The position numbers were made by a program, and so were the translations under genes. Source: Rodentibacter haemolyticus (GTDB lineage: Bacteria > Pseudomonadota > Gammaproteobacteria > Enterobacterales > Pasteurellaceae). From it: a stretch of 64,000 nucleotides of DNA. Below are positions 1-8,881 of the stretch, in pieces. Below the pieces are notes generated by a model. The model made no database searches and was not told the DNA's origin. It was given only the letters and a program-made list of their open reading frames with translations. Within the stretch, counting starts at the first letter, position 1, and each line of letters begins with the position of its first letter. The stretch spans positions 1,364,001-1,428,000 of the forward strand of contig NZ_CP063056.1 of NCBI RefSeq assembly GCF_015356115.1. The letters run 5' to 3'.

Positions 1-718
1 CGACAAGTTGAACAAGTTTTAAATCCATACCCATTTGAGGGAGAAGCTCGGTTTTAATACGTTTGAGTTCATTAAAGTCGAAAGTTTGTAAGTAAACGCT
101 ATCGGTTTTCTTATCGTAACCGTATTTTTTCAGCACTTTAAGGGTTTCGAGCGCAATATCTTTGCCGTTTTGATGATGGAACCAAGGGGCTTTAATTTCC
201 GGGTAGATCCCCACTTTTTTGCCGGTAGATTTTTCTAAGCCTTGAATAAATTCGATTTCATCTTCAAATGTGTGAATTTTGAAGTGTGATTTCCAAAGCG
301 GAAAGCGGTTCGGATATACGGCGGTTTGTTTGCCGTCTTTGGTTTCAAAATTTTCGGTCATATTTAAACTTTGAATTTCTTTTAAGGTGAAATCAATCAC
401 ATAATAGCGACCGTCTTTACGATGACGATTTGGGAATTTTTTTGCCACATCGGTTAAGCCGTCTAAGAAATGGTCGTGAATAACCACTAAACGCCCGTCT
501 TTCGTCATAGCTAAATCTTGTTCTAAATAATCGGCTTGTTGTGCGAAGGCAAGGGCTTTGGATTCAAGGGTGTGTTCCGGCAAATAGCCGCTTGCGCCTC
601 TGTGTGCGATGATAATTTTTTCTGATTTCATATTACTTGTTACCATTGAAGATTGGCTACTGCAACCGGCTAATATGCCTGCTGCCAATAAAGAAAAGGC
701 TAATGTTTTTAGTTTCAT
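1..718 (-). CDS. glpQ: Glycerophosphodiester phosphodiesterase lipoprotein (GlpQ / protein D), 3' end outside window
   Basis: Hydrolyses glycerophosphodiesters to glycerol-3-phosphate and an alcohol, feeding the adjacent glp genes. Translating the minus strand from ATG 718-716 gives a lipoprotein signal with lipobox ILAGC (Cys19). A GDPD N-terminus follows (AHRGASGYLPEHT, then VVIHDHFLDGLT), carrying the two expected histidines and the metal-binding Glu. About 239 codons are visible; the frame runs off the left edge, so the C-terminus is missing. The ribosome site AGGAGAATAG ends just before the ATG. In H. influenzae the homologue is the surface lipoprotein protein D, also beside glpT, so the context agrees. 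Family assignment is firm; surface exposure is inferred from that relative. Confidence 0.95.
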   Translation of the reverse strand, partial: MKLKTLAFSLLAAGILAGCSSQSSMVTSNMKSEKIIIAHRGASGYLPEHTLESKALAFAQQADYLEQDLAMTKDGRLVVIHDHFLDGLTDVAKKFPNRHRKDGRYYVIDFTLKEIQSLNMTENFETKDGKQTAVYPNRFPLWKSHFKIHTFEDEIEFIQGLEKSTGKKVGIYPEIKAPWFHHQNGKDIALETLKVLKKYGYDKKTDSVYLQTFDFNELKRIKTELLPQMGMDLKLVQLV

Positions 719-733
719 CACTATTCTCCTTGA

Positions 734-742
734 AAGTGCGGT
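734..742 (+). other. Hin-type uptake signal sequence (USS)
   Basis: Core AAGTGCGGT directly upstream of glpQ. This 9-mer is the Haemophilus-type DNA uptake signal. It recurs throughout the window, for example at about 7,097, 13,271, 23,300, 30,380, 42,060 and 53,774 and their reverse complements, and is the main basis for placing the organism in the Hin subclade. Confidence 0.9.
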
Positions 743-795
743 TAAAAAATCTTTAGATTTTGAACGTTGGTTTACCAACGGTACCATAAGGTATA

Positions 796-816
796 ACAAT
801 CGCTTTAAGCGATTGT
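796..816. repeat. Perfect 10-bp inverted repeat upstream of glpQ
   Basis: Arms ACAATCGCTT and AAGCGATTGT flank a single T. It lies in the glpQ-glpT gap, 80 bp upstream of the glpQ start, and on the plus strand is followed by a T-rich stretch. No plus-strand gene ends here, so a terminator role is doubtful; it could be an operator or the base of a small element. Function unknown. Confidence 0.5.
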
Positions 817-840
817 GTATGATTTTTTGAGTAATTACAT

Positions 841-1004
841 TATTATGTATCAGTCGCACAAAGAGAATTTTATCTCCAATATTTATCGAGGGTTGCGTTA
901 AGTTTTGCGTAACGTACCATTTCATCATTAAACTTTGTTAATTGGCGTCGTCTAACGGTGCCCTACATTATTGCTATAATGATTTGTGAAACAGCCACAT
1001 AATA
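841..1004. repeat. Small inverted-repeat element, copy 1 (MITE-like)
   Basis: A 164-bp segment in the glpQ-glpT gap bounded by 22-bp imperfect inverted arms (841-862 and 983-1004; 17 of 22 positions pair by my count). Each arm reads TATTATGT from the outer edge and CACAAA at the inner edge. Related arms bound the segments at 7,416-7,538 and near 30,410-30,555. It has no coding capacity. The shared ends and intergenic placement suggest a non-autonomous mobile repeat; no transposase with matching ends is visible here. The central part (GGTGCCCTAC near 956) resembles the centre of the other copies only weakly. Confidence 0.6.
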
Positions 1005-1060
1005 CTGGTAATTTGCAAGGCGGGATAAATCCTACCATGCCTTTATTAAATTTAGATGAC

Positions 1061-1094
1061 AAAAAAGGCGGCAAGTGATGTTCTTGTCGCCTTT
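1061..1094 (-). terminator. Rho-independent terminator of glpT
   Basis: A 12-bp stem with one mismatch (1064-1075 with 1083-1094) and a 7-nt loop. On the minus strand it is followed by a run of T, and it starts 10 bp after the glpT stop codon. Confidence 0.85.
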
Positions 1095-1104
1095 GTTAAA
1101 TCAA

Positions 1105-2547
1105 TTATTTAGAGCCGTAGGTATCACCTAATTTTGCTTTGTGTTTGCCTTCTTCAATCATTACATTGAGAAGTAGTAACACAGCTAAGATACCGCCTGC
1201 AATCATCACGTAGAAACCACCGTCCCAGCCGTAGTATTCAGCCGCCCAGCCGACAACCGCAGAAGCGGACACCGTTCCGCCTAAGTAACCGAATAAACCG
1301 GTGAAACCTGCAGCGGTGCCTGCTGCTTTTTTCGGTGCAAGTTCAAGCGCGTGCAGACCAATTAACATCACCGGACCATAGATTAAGAAACCGATTGTCG
1401 TCATTAAAATGAAATCTGTTAATTGATATGGATTTTGATACCAAGCCGCATAGTTGGCAATTTCCGCCTCAGGCGTTGCCGGATTCTTCCATAACGCTAT
1501 TACCGCAAGGGTTGTTAAAATCATAAAGATGAAACCGGTTAAACCCCGTTTACCTTTAAACACGTGGTCGGACACCCAACCGCATAATAATGTTCCCGGA
1601 ATTGCCGCTAATTCATAAATGGTATATGCCCACGCAGTTCCTTTAATGTTGAAGTGTTTTACTTCGCCCAAATAAACCGGCGACCATTTCAACACACCAT
1701 AACGGATTAGATAAACGAATACGTTAGCAATGGCGATGTACCATAATAATTTGTTTTTTAATACGTAAGTCATGAAGATTTCTTTAGTAGAAAGTTCATG
1801 TTCATAGGTTTTTTCGTTATAGTCGTCCGGATAATCATTGCGCCATTTTTCAACCGGAGGTAAACCGCAAGATTGCGGCGTGTCTTTCATGACAAGATAA
1901 ATAGGAATTGCGATGATCATCGCAGCAATACCCGGATAGTATAGCGCTTGCTGCCATACATCTTTTGCTGTGGCTTCCACACCGTGCGTGCTGAAGTAAA
2001 TTGCACCGGCCAAAAGTACCATTGCGCCCGGCACCATACCACCAAGGTTGTGAGCGGTATTCCAAATGGAAACAATTGTTCCGCGTTCGGATTTAGACCA
2101 CCAGTGAACCATAGTTCGACCGCACGGAGGCCAACCCATGCCTTGAAACCAACCGTTTAAGAAGATCATAATCCACATGATGACGATACCGGATGTCGCC
2201 CAAGGGAATAAACCCATCATCGTCATACATAAACCGGAGAGTAATAACCCGAATGGTAAGAATACTTTCGGGTTAGAACGGTCTGAAAGCATTGCCATAA
2301 AGAATTTTGACAAGCCGTAAGCAAGACCTGCAGCCGTACCCACAAGGCCTAATTCTGCCTTGTTGTACATACCTGCTTCAATTAAACCTTTTTGTGCTAA
2401 GTCAAAGTTTGCCCGCACAAAATAATAAGCGGCATAGCCGAAGAAGATCCCCGCAAATACTTGCCAACGTAAGCGTTTATACGTGGAATCTATTTTTTCC
2501 GCCGGAAGTTCCGCAATATGCGGGGCGGGTTTAAATGGTCCGAACAT
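1105..2547 (-). CDS. glpT: Glycerol-3-phosphate:phosphate antiporter GlpT
   Basis: Inner-membrane transporter importing glycerol-3-phosphate in exchange for inorganic phosphate (organophosphate:Pi antiporter family of the major facilitator superfamily). The 480 residues have about 12 hydrophobic segments, an N-terminal cytoplasmic stretch (MFGPFKPAPHIAELPAEK), and the family motif region GWPPCGRTMVHWWSKSERG near residues 138-157. Length matches the family. The start has a good ribosome site (GGAGA). It is divergent from glpABC across a shared regulatory gap with two CRP sites, and its product is the substrate of GlpABC. Confidence 0.97.
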   Translation of the reverse strand: MFGPFKPAPHIAELPAEKIDSTYKRLRWQVFAGIFFGYAAYYFVRANFDLAQKGLIEAGMYNKAELGLVGTAAGLAYGLSKFFMAMLSDRSNPKVFLPFGLLLSGLCMTMMGLFPWATSGIVIMWIMIFLNGWFQGMGWPPCGRTMVHWWSKSERGTIVSIWNTAHNLGGMVPGAMVLLAGAIYFSTHGVEATAKDVWQQALYYPGIAAMIIAIPIYLVMKDTPQSCGLPPVEKWRNDYPDDYNEKTYEHELSTKEIFMTYVLKNKLLWYIAIANVFVYLIRYGVLKWSPVYLGEVKHFNIKGTAWAYTIYELAAIPGTLLCGWVSDHVFKGKRGLTGFIFMILTTLAVIALWKNPATPEAEIANYAAWYQNPYQLTDFILMTTIGFLIYGPVMLIGLHALELAPKKAAGTAAGFTGLFGYLGGTVSASAVVGWAAEYYGWDGGFYVMIAGGILAVLLLLNVMIEEGKHKAKLGDTYGSK

Positions 2548-2661
2548 AATTTTTCTCCAACATTTTTACTCATAATATCTCCTTAATCGGTCAGAAAGAA
2601 AGGAGCTTAGCGGGGGATAATAAAAGAAAATAAAAAATAAGAAAGAAGGATTATTCAAAAA

Positions 2662-2677
2662 TGTGAACTAATTCACA
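2662..2677. promoter_or_regulatory. CRP site 1 between glpT and glpA
   Basis: TGTGAactaatTCACA is a perfect match to the CRP half-sites with a 6-bp spacer, in the divergent glpT/glpA promoter region. It lies 115 bp upstream of the glpT start and implies cAMP-CRP activation of glycerol-3-phosphate genes. Confidence 0.85.
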
Positions 2678-2713
2678 AAATTTTGATATTTATTTGAGTG
2701 AATTTGAAAATTT

Positions 2714-2729
2714 TGTGATCCATTTCACA
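2714..2729. promoter_or_regulatory. CRP site 2 between glpT and glpA
   Basis: TGTGAtccattTCACA is a second perfect CRP palindrome, 52 bp (about five helical turns) from the first and 107 bp upstream of the glpA ATG. The spacing suggests one site serves each divergent promoter, with both dimers on the same face of the DNA. Confidence 0.85.
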
Positions 2730-2835
2730 AAATCATTTTCTTTTTCGCTCAAAATGTTGTTAATTTAAGCGTTATTCTCTACAATCAATCTGATTTTGTA
2801 TTTTCTTTTATGTATTGTGGGAGTTGGGGGTAAAC

Positions 2836-4527
2836 ATGGGATTATCACCTAATTTATATCGAAATGTCGGAGATCTTTCTCCCTTATCAACGGATGTGAT
2901 TATTATTGGTGGTGGAGCAACCGGTGCCGGTATTGCACGCGATTGTGCCTTGCGTGGCATTGATTGCATTTTATTAGAACGCCGCGACATCGCAACCGGA
3001 GCAACGGGGCGAAACCATGGTTTGCTGCATAGCGGCGCACGCTATGCCGTGAATGATCAAGAATCTGCGCAAGAATGTATTAAAGAAAACCGCATTTTGC
3101 GGAATATTGCGCGCCACTGTGTGGATGAAACGGAAGGTTTATTTATTACGCTTCCCGAAGATTCCATGGATTACCAAAAAACCTTTCTTGAAAGCTGTGC
3201 CAAATCCGGCATTGAAGCGGTGGCTATTGAGCCTGATTTAGCCAAAATAATGGAGCCCTCCGTCAATCCTAACCTTGTCGGTGCAGTGGTTGTGCCGGAC
3301 GGCTCTATTGATCCATTCCGCTTAACCGCTTCTAATATGCTTGATGCCACGGAAAACGGCGCAAAAATGTTTACTTATTGCGAAGTCAAAAATTTGATTC
3401 GTGAAGGTGGTAAAGTCATTGGCGTGAAAGTTTATGATCATAAAAATAAAACAGAACGTCAGTTTTTTGCACCGCTTGTGGTCAATGCCGGGGGAATTTG
3501 GGGGCAAGGCATTGCCGAATATGCCGATCTAAAAATCAAAATGTTCCCGGCAAAAGGTGCATTGCTTGTAATGGGGCATCGAATTAATAAAATGGTGATT
3601 AACCGTTGCCGTAAACCGGCTGATGCGGATATCCTTGTGCCGGGTGATACCATTTCTGTTATCGGCACAACCTCCAGCCGTATTCCTTATGATCAAATCG
3701 ACAATATGAGCGTTACACCGGAAGAAGTGGACATTCTTTTCCGTGAGGGCGAGAAGCTCGCACCAAGTCTGCGCCATACCCGTGTGTTACGTGCCTATGC
3801 GGGCGTTCGCCCGTTGGTGGCGACCGATGATGACCCGTCCGGACGTAATGTGAGCCGTGGTATTGTATTGCTCGATCACACGGAACGTGACGGCTTGGAC
3901 GGTTTTATTACCATCACCGGCGGTAAGTTGATGACTTATCGTTTAATGGCGGAATGGGCGACTGATCTCATTTGTAAAAAACTCAATAAAAACGCCCCTT
4001 GCGTGACGGCTGAACAATCATTACCGGGTTCAAATGAAAGTCGTCAAGAAACCAACCGAAAAGTGATTTCATTGCCAAGTACTATTCGTTATTCCGCCGT
4101 GTATCGTCATGGTTCACGGGCAACGCGCTTGCTTGATAAAACACGTTTAGATCGCTCTATGGTGTGTGAATGCGAAGCGGTAACCGCGGGAGAAGTTCGC
4201 TATGCCGTAGAGGAGTTAGACGTAAATAATTTGGTGGATTTACGCCGCCGCACCCGTGTAGGAATGGGAACCTGCCAAGCGGAACTTTGTGCCTGTCGGG
4301 CTGCCGGTTTAATGAATCGTTTTGAAGTGGCGACACCTCGGCAATCTACCCTTCAACTTTCCTCTTTTATGGAAGAACGCTGGCGTGGTATTGAACCGAT
4401 TGCTTGGGGCGAAGCGATTCGCGAAGCCGAATTTACCTCTTGGATGTATGCCAGCGTATTAGGCTTAAATGATGTAAAACCACTTGAAGAACAGGCACAA
4501 CAGGGAACGGACAGCAATGAATTTTGA
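2836..4527 (+). CDS. glpA: Anaerobic glycerol-3-phosphate dehydrogenase subunit A
   Basis: FAD-containing catalytic subunit of the membrane-associated GlpABC complex, which oxidises sn-glycerol-3-phosphate to dihydroxyacetone phosphate and passes electrons to quinone. An N-terminal dinucleotide fold (IIIGGGATGAGIARD) is followed by a DAO-type body (RNHGLLHSGARYAV). The C-terminal cysteine motif (CECEAVTAGEV ... CQAELCACRAAGL) is typical of GlpA. I chose ATG 2836 (563 aa), which follows the GGGGG ribosome site by 5 bases, over the in-frame TTG at 2815. The 3' end overlaps glpB by 11 bases, so translation is probably coupled. CRP-dependent expression is inferred from the upstream sites. Confidence 0.96.
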   Translation: MGLSPNLYRNVGDLSPLSTDVIIIGGGATGAGIARDCALRGIDCILLERRDIATGATGRNHGLLHSGARYAVNDQESAQECIKENRILRNIARHCVDETEGLFITLPEDSMDYQKTFLESCAKSGIEAVAIEPDLAKIMEPSVNPNLVGAVVVPDGSIDPFRLTASNMLDATENGAKMFTYCEVKNLIREGGKVIGVKVYDHKNKTERQFFAPLVVNAGGIWGQGIAEYADLKIKMFPAKGALLVMGHRINKMVINRCRKPADADILVPGDTISVIGTTSSRIPYDQIDNMSVTPEEVDILFREGEKLAPSLRHTRVLRAYAGVRPLVATDDDPSGRNVSRGIVLLDHTERDGLDGFITITGGKLMTYRLMAEWATDLICKKLNKNAPCVTAEQSLPGSNESRQETNRKVISLPSTIRYSAVYRHGSRATRLLDKTRLDRSMVCECEAVTAGEVRYAVEELDVNNLVDLRRRTRVGMGTCQAELCACRAAGLMNRFEVATPRQSTLQLSSFMEERWRGIEPIAWGEAIREAEFTSWMYASVLGLNDVKPLEEQAQQGTDSNEF

Positions 4528-5797
4528 TGTAGTCATTATCGGTGGCGGGCTGGCGGGATTAACCTGTGGCATCGCCCTTCAACAACGTGGTAAACACTGC
4601 GTGATTATCAACAATGGTCAGGCTGCAATTGATTTTGCATCAGGTTCGCTTGATTTATTAAGCCGTATGCCTTCAGGAAGTGTGGTCGAAAATTTAAAAG
4701 AAAATATCGCCGCACTTTGCAACATATTGCCGACACACCCTTATAGCTTATTGGGTGCAGAAAAAGTGCTTGCAAAAGCAGAAGCATTCCAAATGTTGGC
4801 AGAATCATTCAATTTGGATTTAATCGGCTCTTCCGAGAGAAATCATCTGCGTGTAACCGGTTTAGGCGGCTTGCGCGGATCATGGCTTTCACCTAATAGT
4901 GTACCTATAGTGCAAGGTGATGCTTTTCCGCATAAACGTATTACGGTTCTTGGTATTGAAGGCTATCACGATTTCCAACCGCAATTATTAGCGGCGAACT
5001 TGGTACTTAACCCACAATTCAGTCATTGCGAGGTGAATAGTGGTTTCCTGAATATTCCGCAATTAGACGAACTCCGCCAAAATGCCCGTGAGTTTCGTAG
5101 TGTGAATATTGCACAACTTTTAGAACATAAATTAGCCTTTGACGATTTAGTGAAAGAAATTGTGGAATCTGCTCAAGGTGCGGAAGCAGTATTCTTACCT
5201 GCCTGTTTCGGATTGGAAAATCAGGAATTTATGACCGCACTTCGTAGCGCGACCAAACTTGCTCTTTTTGAATTACCGACTTTGCCGCCCTCATTACTTG
5301 GTATGCGCCAACGTATTCAATTGCGCCGTCAATTTGAATCGCTCGGTGGCTTAATGATGAACGGCGATAGCGCACTGAAAGCCCGTTTTGAGGGGGATCA
5401 CGTACAGTGCATTATGACCCGTTTACACGAAAATGAAGAAATCACTGCCGACAATTTCGTGTTGGCATCGGGGAGTTTCTTCAGTAAAGGCTTAGTGGCT
5501 GAGTTTGATAAAATTTATGAACCGGTGTTTGAAGCCGACATTATCGGCGTGGAAGGCTTCAACGATAAAGATCGTCTCAGCTGGACGGATTCCCGTTTTT
5601 CCAATCCTCAGCCTTATCAATCCGCCGGTGTGGCGATTAACCCTCATTGCCAAGTGCAAAAGAGCGGTCGATTTTTAACGAATTTATATGCTGTCGGTAA
5701 TGTAATCGGCGGTTTTAATGCCTTGGAACTCGGTTGTGGCTCCGGAGTGGCGGTGGTAACGGCACTTTCCGTTGCGGATGAAATTTTGGCGAAATAA
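4517..5797 (+). CDS. glpB: Anaerobic glycerol-3-phosphate dehydrogenase subunit B
   Basis: FMN/flavoprotein subunit linking GlpA to GlpC. It begins with a nucleotide-binding fold (VVIIGGGLAGLTCGIALQQRG). The C-terminal part (YAVGNVIGGFNALELGCGSG) is characteristic of GlpB. Start at ATG 4517, inside the end of glpA; an in-frame TTG at 4484 would add 11 residues that do not look like family sequence. 426 aa, the usual length. Second gene of the glpABC operon, 9 bases before glpC. Confidence 0.95.
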   Translation: MNFDVVIIGGGLAGLTCGIALQQRGKHCVIINNGQAAIDFASGSLDLLSRMPSGSVVENLKENIAALCNILPTHPYSLLGAEKVLAKAEAFQMLAESFNLDLIGSSERNHLRVTGLGGLRGSWLSPNSVPIVQGDAFPHKRITVLGIEGYHDFQPQLLAANLVLNPQFSHCEVNSGFLNIPQLDELRQNAREFRSVNIAQLLEHKLAFDDLVKEIVESAQGAEAVFLPACFGLENQEFMTALRSATKLALFELPTLPPSLLGMRQRIQLRRQFESLGGLMMNGDSALKARFEGDHVQCIMTRLHENEEITADNFVLASGSFFSKGLVAEFDKIYEPVFEADIIGVEGFNDKDRLSWTDSRFSNPQPYQSAGVAINPHCQVQKSGRFLTNLYAVGNVIGGFNALELGCGSGVAVVTALSVADEILAK

Positions 5798-5806
5798 GGG
5801 GGAGAT

Positions 5807-7087
5807 ATGGCTATGAATATTCAGCGATTAATCGACAGTGCAAAACAATCTCTCAATTCACCGGCAAGCCATCAATATATTGATGAAAGTTTTGAAAGCT
5901 GCATTAAATGTACGGCCTGTACCGCCGTCTGTCCTGTTTCACGTAATAATCCGCTTTATCCCGGTCCAAAACAATCCGGCCCTGACGGTGAACGCTTGCG
6001 TTTAAAATCTGCCGAGCTTTATGACGAAGCCCTGAAATATTGCACCAACTGTAAACGTTGTGAAGTGGCTTGCCCGTCCGATGTAAAAATCGGCGATCTG
6101 ATCGTACGTGCACGCAACAATCATTTGGCGCAACAGAAAAAGCCGCTAATGCACAAATTGCGTGATGCTATTTTGAGCAATACGGATATGATGGGCAAAC
6201 TCAACACACCGCTTGCGCCGATTGTAAATACAATTACAGGGTTGAGTGCCACAAAGTTTGTATTAGAGAAAACGCTTAATATCAGTAAAAAAAGAACGTT
6301 ACCGAAATATTCATTCGGCACGTTTCGTAGCTGGTATATGAAAAATGCGTTGGAGGAACAGAAAAAGTTTGAACGCAAAGTGGCGTATTTCCACGGTTGT
6401 TACGTGAACTACAACAATCCGCAACTGGGTAAAGCGTTTTTGAAAGTCTTTAATGCGATGAACATCGGCGTAATGTTGTTGGTAAAAGAAAAATGCTGCG
6501 GTTTACCCTTAAGCGTGAACGGCTTTCCCGAACGGGCGCGTAACATTGCGCAATTCAACACGGATTATATCGGTAAAATGGTGGACGAAAACGGTTTGGA
6601 GGTAATTAGCGAAGCCTCGAGCTGTGCTTTGAATTTGCGTGATGAATATCATCATATTTTAGGTATCGATAATGCAAAAGTGCGTCCGCATATTCATATG
6701 GTAACGCCGTTCTTGTATCAATTATTTAAAGAAGGCAAAACCTTACCGCTCAAACCTTTGAAATTACGCGTAGCCTATCATACCGCTTGCCACGTAGAGA
6801 AAGCCGGTTGGGCACCTTATACCCTTGAAGTGTTAAAACAAATTCCGAATTTGGAAATCATTATGTTGCCGTCTCAATGTTGCGGTATTGCCGGCACTTA
6901 CGGCTTCAAAACGGAAAATTATGATGTTTCCCAATCCATTGGTAAACACCTGTTTGAGTATATTAACGAGGGCGGATTTGATTTCGTTATTTCCGAATGT
7001 CAAACCTGTAAATGGCAAATTGATATGTCGTCCAATGTAACCTGTATCCATCCGCTAACTTTGCTTTGTATGTCAATGGAGGCTTGA
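5807..7087 (+). CDS. glpC: Anaerobic glycerol-3-phosphate dehydrogenase subunit C (iron-sulfur)
   Basis: Membrane-anchoring iron-sulfur subunit that delivers electrons to the quinone pool. Two ferredoxin-type motifs (CIKCTACTAVCP near residue 31 and CTNCKRCEVACP near residue 80) are followed by two cysteine-rich CCG domains (KCCGLP and QCCGIAGT). 426 aa, the family length. ATG 5813 has better spacing to the GGGGGAG ribosome site than ATG 5807, so the true protein may be two residues shorter. Last gene of the operon; immediately downstream is a degraded insertion sequence. Confidence 0.96.
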   Translation: MAMNIQRLIDSAKQSLNSPASHQYIDESFESCIKCTACTAVCPVSRNNPLYPGPKQSGPDGERLRLKSAELYDEALKYCTNCKRCEVACPSDVKIGDLIVRARNNHLAQQKKPLMHKLRDAILSNTDMMGKLNTPLAPIVNTITGLSATKFVLEKTLNISKKRTLPKYSFGTFRSWYMKNALEEQKKFERKVAYFHGCYVNYNNPQLGKAFLKVFNAMNIGVMLLVKEKCCGLPLSVNGFPERARNIAQFNTDYIGKMVDENGLEVISEASSCALNLRDEYHHILGIDNAKVRPHIHMVTPFLYQLFKEGKTLPLKPLKLRVAYHTACHVEKAGWAPYTLEVLKQIPNLEIIMLPSQCCGIAGTYGFKTENYDVSQSIGKHLFEYINEGGFDFVISECQTCKWQIDMSSNVTCIHPLTLLCMSMEA

Positions 7088-7109
7088 TGTATTTAAAAAG
7101 TGCGGTTGA

Positions 7110-7393
7110 ATTCCCTTTTTTAACGGCAAGGATAACCTGATATTTAAATTCGGCGGAGTAAATTCGTTTACGGTGCAATACGGCAAGCCCTGCATCGCCT
7201 GAATGTTGATATTGGGCAATCCAACGTCTTAAGGTGCTATCGGAAAGTTGAAATTGTTTTGGGTAAGCGAAACATCTAAGTGATTTTCAAGATAAAAATT
7301 GATGACTTGTTTGAATGTTTGATTGTATTTGGTCATAAAAACCTGCCCCTGACTGAGTTGGTTTATTGAGTCCAACTTTTCGGGGGCAGATCA
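7110..7393 (-). pseudogene. IS3-family (IS150-like) element remnant: 5' end and broken orfA
   Basis: The minus strand from 7393 opens with an IS-type end (TGATCTGCCCCCGAAAAGTT). ATG 7336 then starts a transposase OrfA (MTKYNQTFKQVINFYL). The reading frame breaks after about 35 codons but continues in another frame with the helix-turn-helix part (STLRRWIAQYQHSGDAGLAVL) and then IYSAEFKYQVILAVKKG. Homology ends near 7110 at a uptake signal. No OrfB and no opposite end are present, so the element is a dead left-end fragment trapped between glpC and the lac locus. Confidence 0.75.
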
Positions 7394-7415
7394 GTTTTTT
7401 TAGCTGTTTTATTTT

Positions 7416-7538
7416 CGGTATTATGTAGCAATTGCACAAAACATCGTAAATACCATCGTTCCTATAAGGTGGGCAAATTTTTGCCCACCCTACCCCAAGA
7501 AATATCAAAGCGCTTTGTGCAACTGATACATAATACCG
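7416..7538. repeat. Small inverted-repeat element, copy 2 (MITE-like)
   Basis: A 123-bp segment whose ends are inverted repeats of about 25 bp (7416-7440 against 7514-7538, running from CGGTATTATG to GCACAAA). A perfect 10-bp hairpin sits in the centre: GGTGGGCAAA (7468-7477), TT, TTTGCCCACC (7480-7489). The third copy near 30,410-30,555 has the same central hairpin sequence. No coding capacity. It lies beside the IS remnant but does not share that element's ends. Confidence 0.7.
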
Positions 7539-7666
7539 TTTATTTTTCATAGTTGATTTACACTATCTTATTCTATATTGGTCTTGTTTTATTGTATAAA
7601 AGAAACACCATGCTTGGTGTTTCGGTTTTATATGTTGTAGTTAAATTTCATACAATCTGTTTTTAT

Positions 7667-8668
7667 TTAGCAAGAATCTCCTATGACCAATGGACAGGGT
7701 AATTTATGGCAATCTACATCTTGACGTTCTTCAATTAAATGTAAGGCTGCCTGTTCTCCCATTGTGTAATGTGGTAATTCTATGGTGGTGAGTGAAGGGA
7801 TAAATAAATGTGCTATCCCTATCGTATTATCATATCCCGTTACTGCAATATCTTCAGGAATACGATATCCATAACGTAAGAGTAATTGATATACCACAAA
7901 AGCTATTCGGTCATTTCCACAAACAACGACATCATAGTCCAACTTTTTTTGATGTAGCAGCATTTCCATTAATGGTTTTGCACCTTCAAAATAATTTTCA
8001 CCATCTTCCTGCATAAAATAATAGTCCGTTTTTATTTTATTCTCTAAGCTTTGAGTAAGAAATGCTTGCTCAAAACCTGCTTTACGTTCTTTTGTAGCAA
8101 TATAATTGTGCGGAATATGTAGAAATAATGGCTTTTTATATCCTTTTTCGGCTAATAATTTTCCAATGTCATATTGTCCTTGGAAATCATCGGGAATGTA
8201 GCTGGCAAGAGGGAAATCGTCTGTCACACAATTTGCCAAAGCAATAGGGAATTGACGCAATTTTTCAGGTATTTTCACGGTCTTTAAGCCGTTACGTGCA
8301 ATAATAACTGCGTTCGGGCGGTGAGATATGAGCTGTTCAACCGCTTGCTCCATTTCTGTTTCATCATTTTCAAAAGTATTAATGACATAGGAATGCCAGC
8401 CAAATTTACGAACCGTTTTTTCTATGGCCAGTAAGATGTCAACAGAAAAAGGTGTCGTTGCCGTGCCAAGTGAAAATACGCCGATCGTTTTTCCTGCCGA
8501 ACCTCGAATATTTTGTGCGGCGAAATTCGGTACATAACCTAGTTGCTCGATAGCTTGTTTTACCTTTAAATAGGTTTTTTCCGATAGTTTGTCAGGATTA
8601 TTAAGTGCACGTGATACTGTCATAATCGATACTTCGGCTAACTGCGCGACATCTTTCAGCGATACCAT
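7667..8668 (-). CDS. LacI/GalR-family repressor of the lac genes
   Basis: Transcription factor, 333 aa. The N-terminal LacI-type helix-turn-helix (VSLKDVAQLAEVSIMTVSRALN, residues 2-23) includes the conserved hinge-helix side, and a periplasmic-binding-type sugar domain occupies about residues 60-333. It is divergent from lacY-lacZ, and the 251-bp gap holds three near-identical palindromes of the LacI-family type (around GTTAACGTTAAC), so it most likely represses lacYZ and perhaps itself. Inducer unknown, presumably a galactoside. E. coli LacI is a family member, but the N-terminus also resembles GntR/PurR-type members, so I give no symbol. Confidence 0.9.
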   Translation of the reverse strand: MVSLKDVAQLAEVSIMTVSRALNNPDKLSEKTYLKVKQAIEQLGYVPNFAAQNIRGSAGKTIGVFSLGTATTPFSVDILLAIEKTVRKFGWHSYVINTFENDETEMEQAVEQLISHRPNAVIIARNGLKTVKIPEKLRQFPIALANCVTDDFPLASYIPDDFQGQYDIGKLLAEKGYKKPLFLHIPHNYIATKERKAGFEQAFLTQSLENKIKTDYYFMQEDGENYFEGAKPLMEMLLHQKKLDYDVVVCGNDRIAFVVYQLLLRYGYRIPEDIAVTGYDNTIGIAHLFIPSLTTIELPHYTMGEQAALHLIEERQDVDCHKLPCPLVIGDSC

Positions 8669-8757
8669 AAAATGCTCCTACCGTTAAATCAGAGAAAGGA
8701 TTTATTGTTAATTATCTGGTTGTTTAATTCTAGATCATATCTTGTTTTTAGAGAATT

Positions 8758-8769
8758 GTTAGCGTTAAC
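8758..8769. promoter_or_regulatory. lac operator-like palindrome O1
   Basis: GTTAGCGTTAAC, an imperfect LacI-family palindrome 90 bp upstream of the repressor gene. It is one of three related sites in this gap (centres 8763.5, 8812.5, 8875.5) and could support looping. Confidence 0.65.
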
Positions 8770-8806
8770 TATGAAATATATCCCTTCACTTTATTAGTTA
8801 TTAAAT

Positions 8807-8818
8807 GTTAACGTTAAA
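8807..8818. promoter_or_regulatory. lac operator-like palindrome O2
   Basis: GTTAACGTTAAA matches the consensus GTTAACGTTAAC at 11 of 12 positions. It ends 4 bp before the CRP site. Confidence 0.7.
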
Positions 8819-8821
8819 ATT

Positions 8822-8837
8822 TGTGATTAATATCACA
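8822..8837. promoter_or_regulatory. CRP site upstream of lacY
   Basis: TGTGAttaataTCACA, a perfect CRP palindrome centred 90 bp upstream of the lacY start, between operators O2 and O3. It indicates cAMP-CRP activation of lacYZ. Confidence 0.85.
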
Positions 8838-8869
8838 AATTTGAAAAATATTATTTGTTAAAAACAAAT

Positions 8870-8881
8870 GATAACGTTAAC
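8870..8881. promoter_or_regulatory. lac operator-like palindrome O3
   Basis: GATAACGTTAAC, 39 bp before the lacY ATG and downstream of the CRP site, so it is placed to block RNA polymerase. Its inner half is identical to O2. Confidence 0.7.

Noticed and set aside
609..830. 73-codon plus-strand frame opposite the glpQ start
   Set aside because: It is a shadow of the signal-peptide region of glpQ on the other strand and has no ribosome site.
7416..7538. Considered as the right end of the IS3-type remnant
   Set aside because: The IS end is clearly at about 7391-7393 and differs in sequence; the inverted-repeat element also occurs elsewhere without IS sequence.
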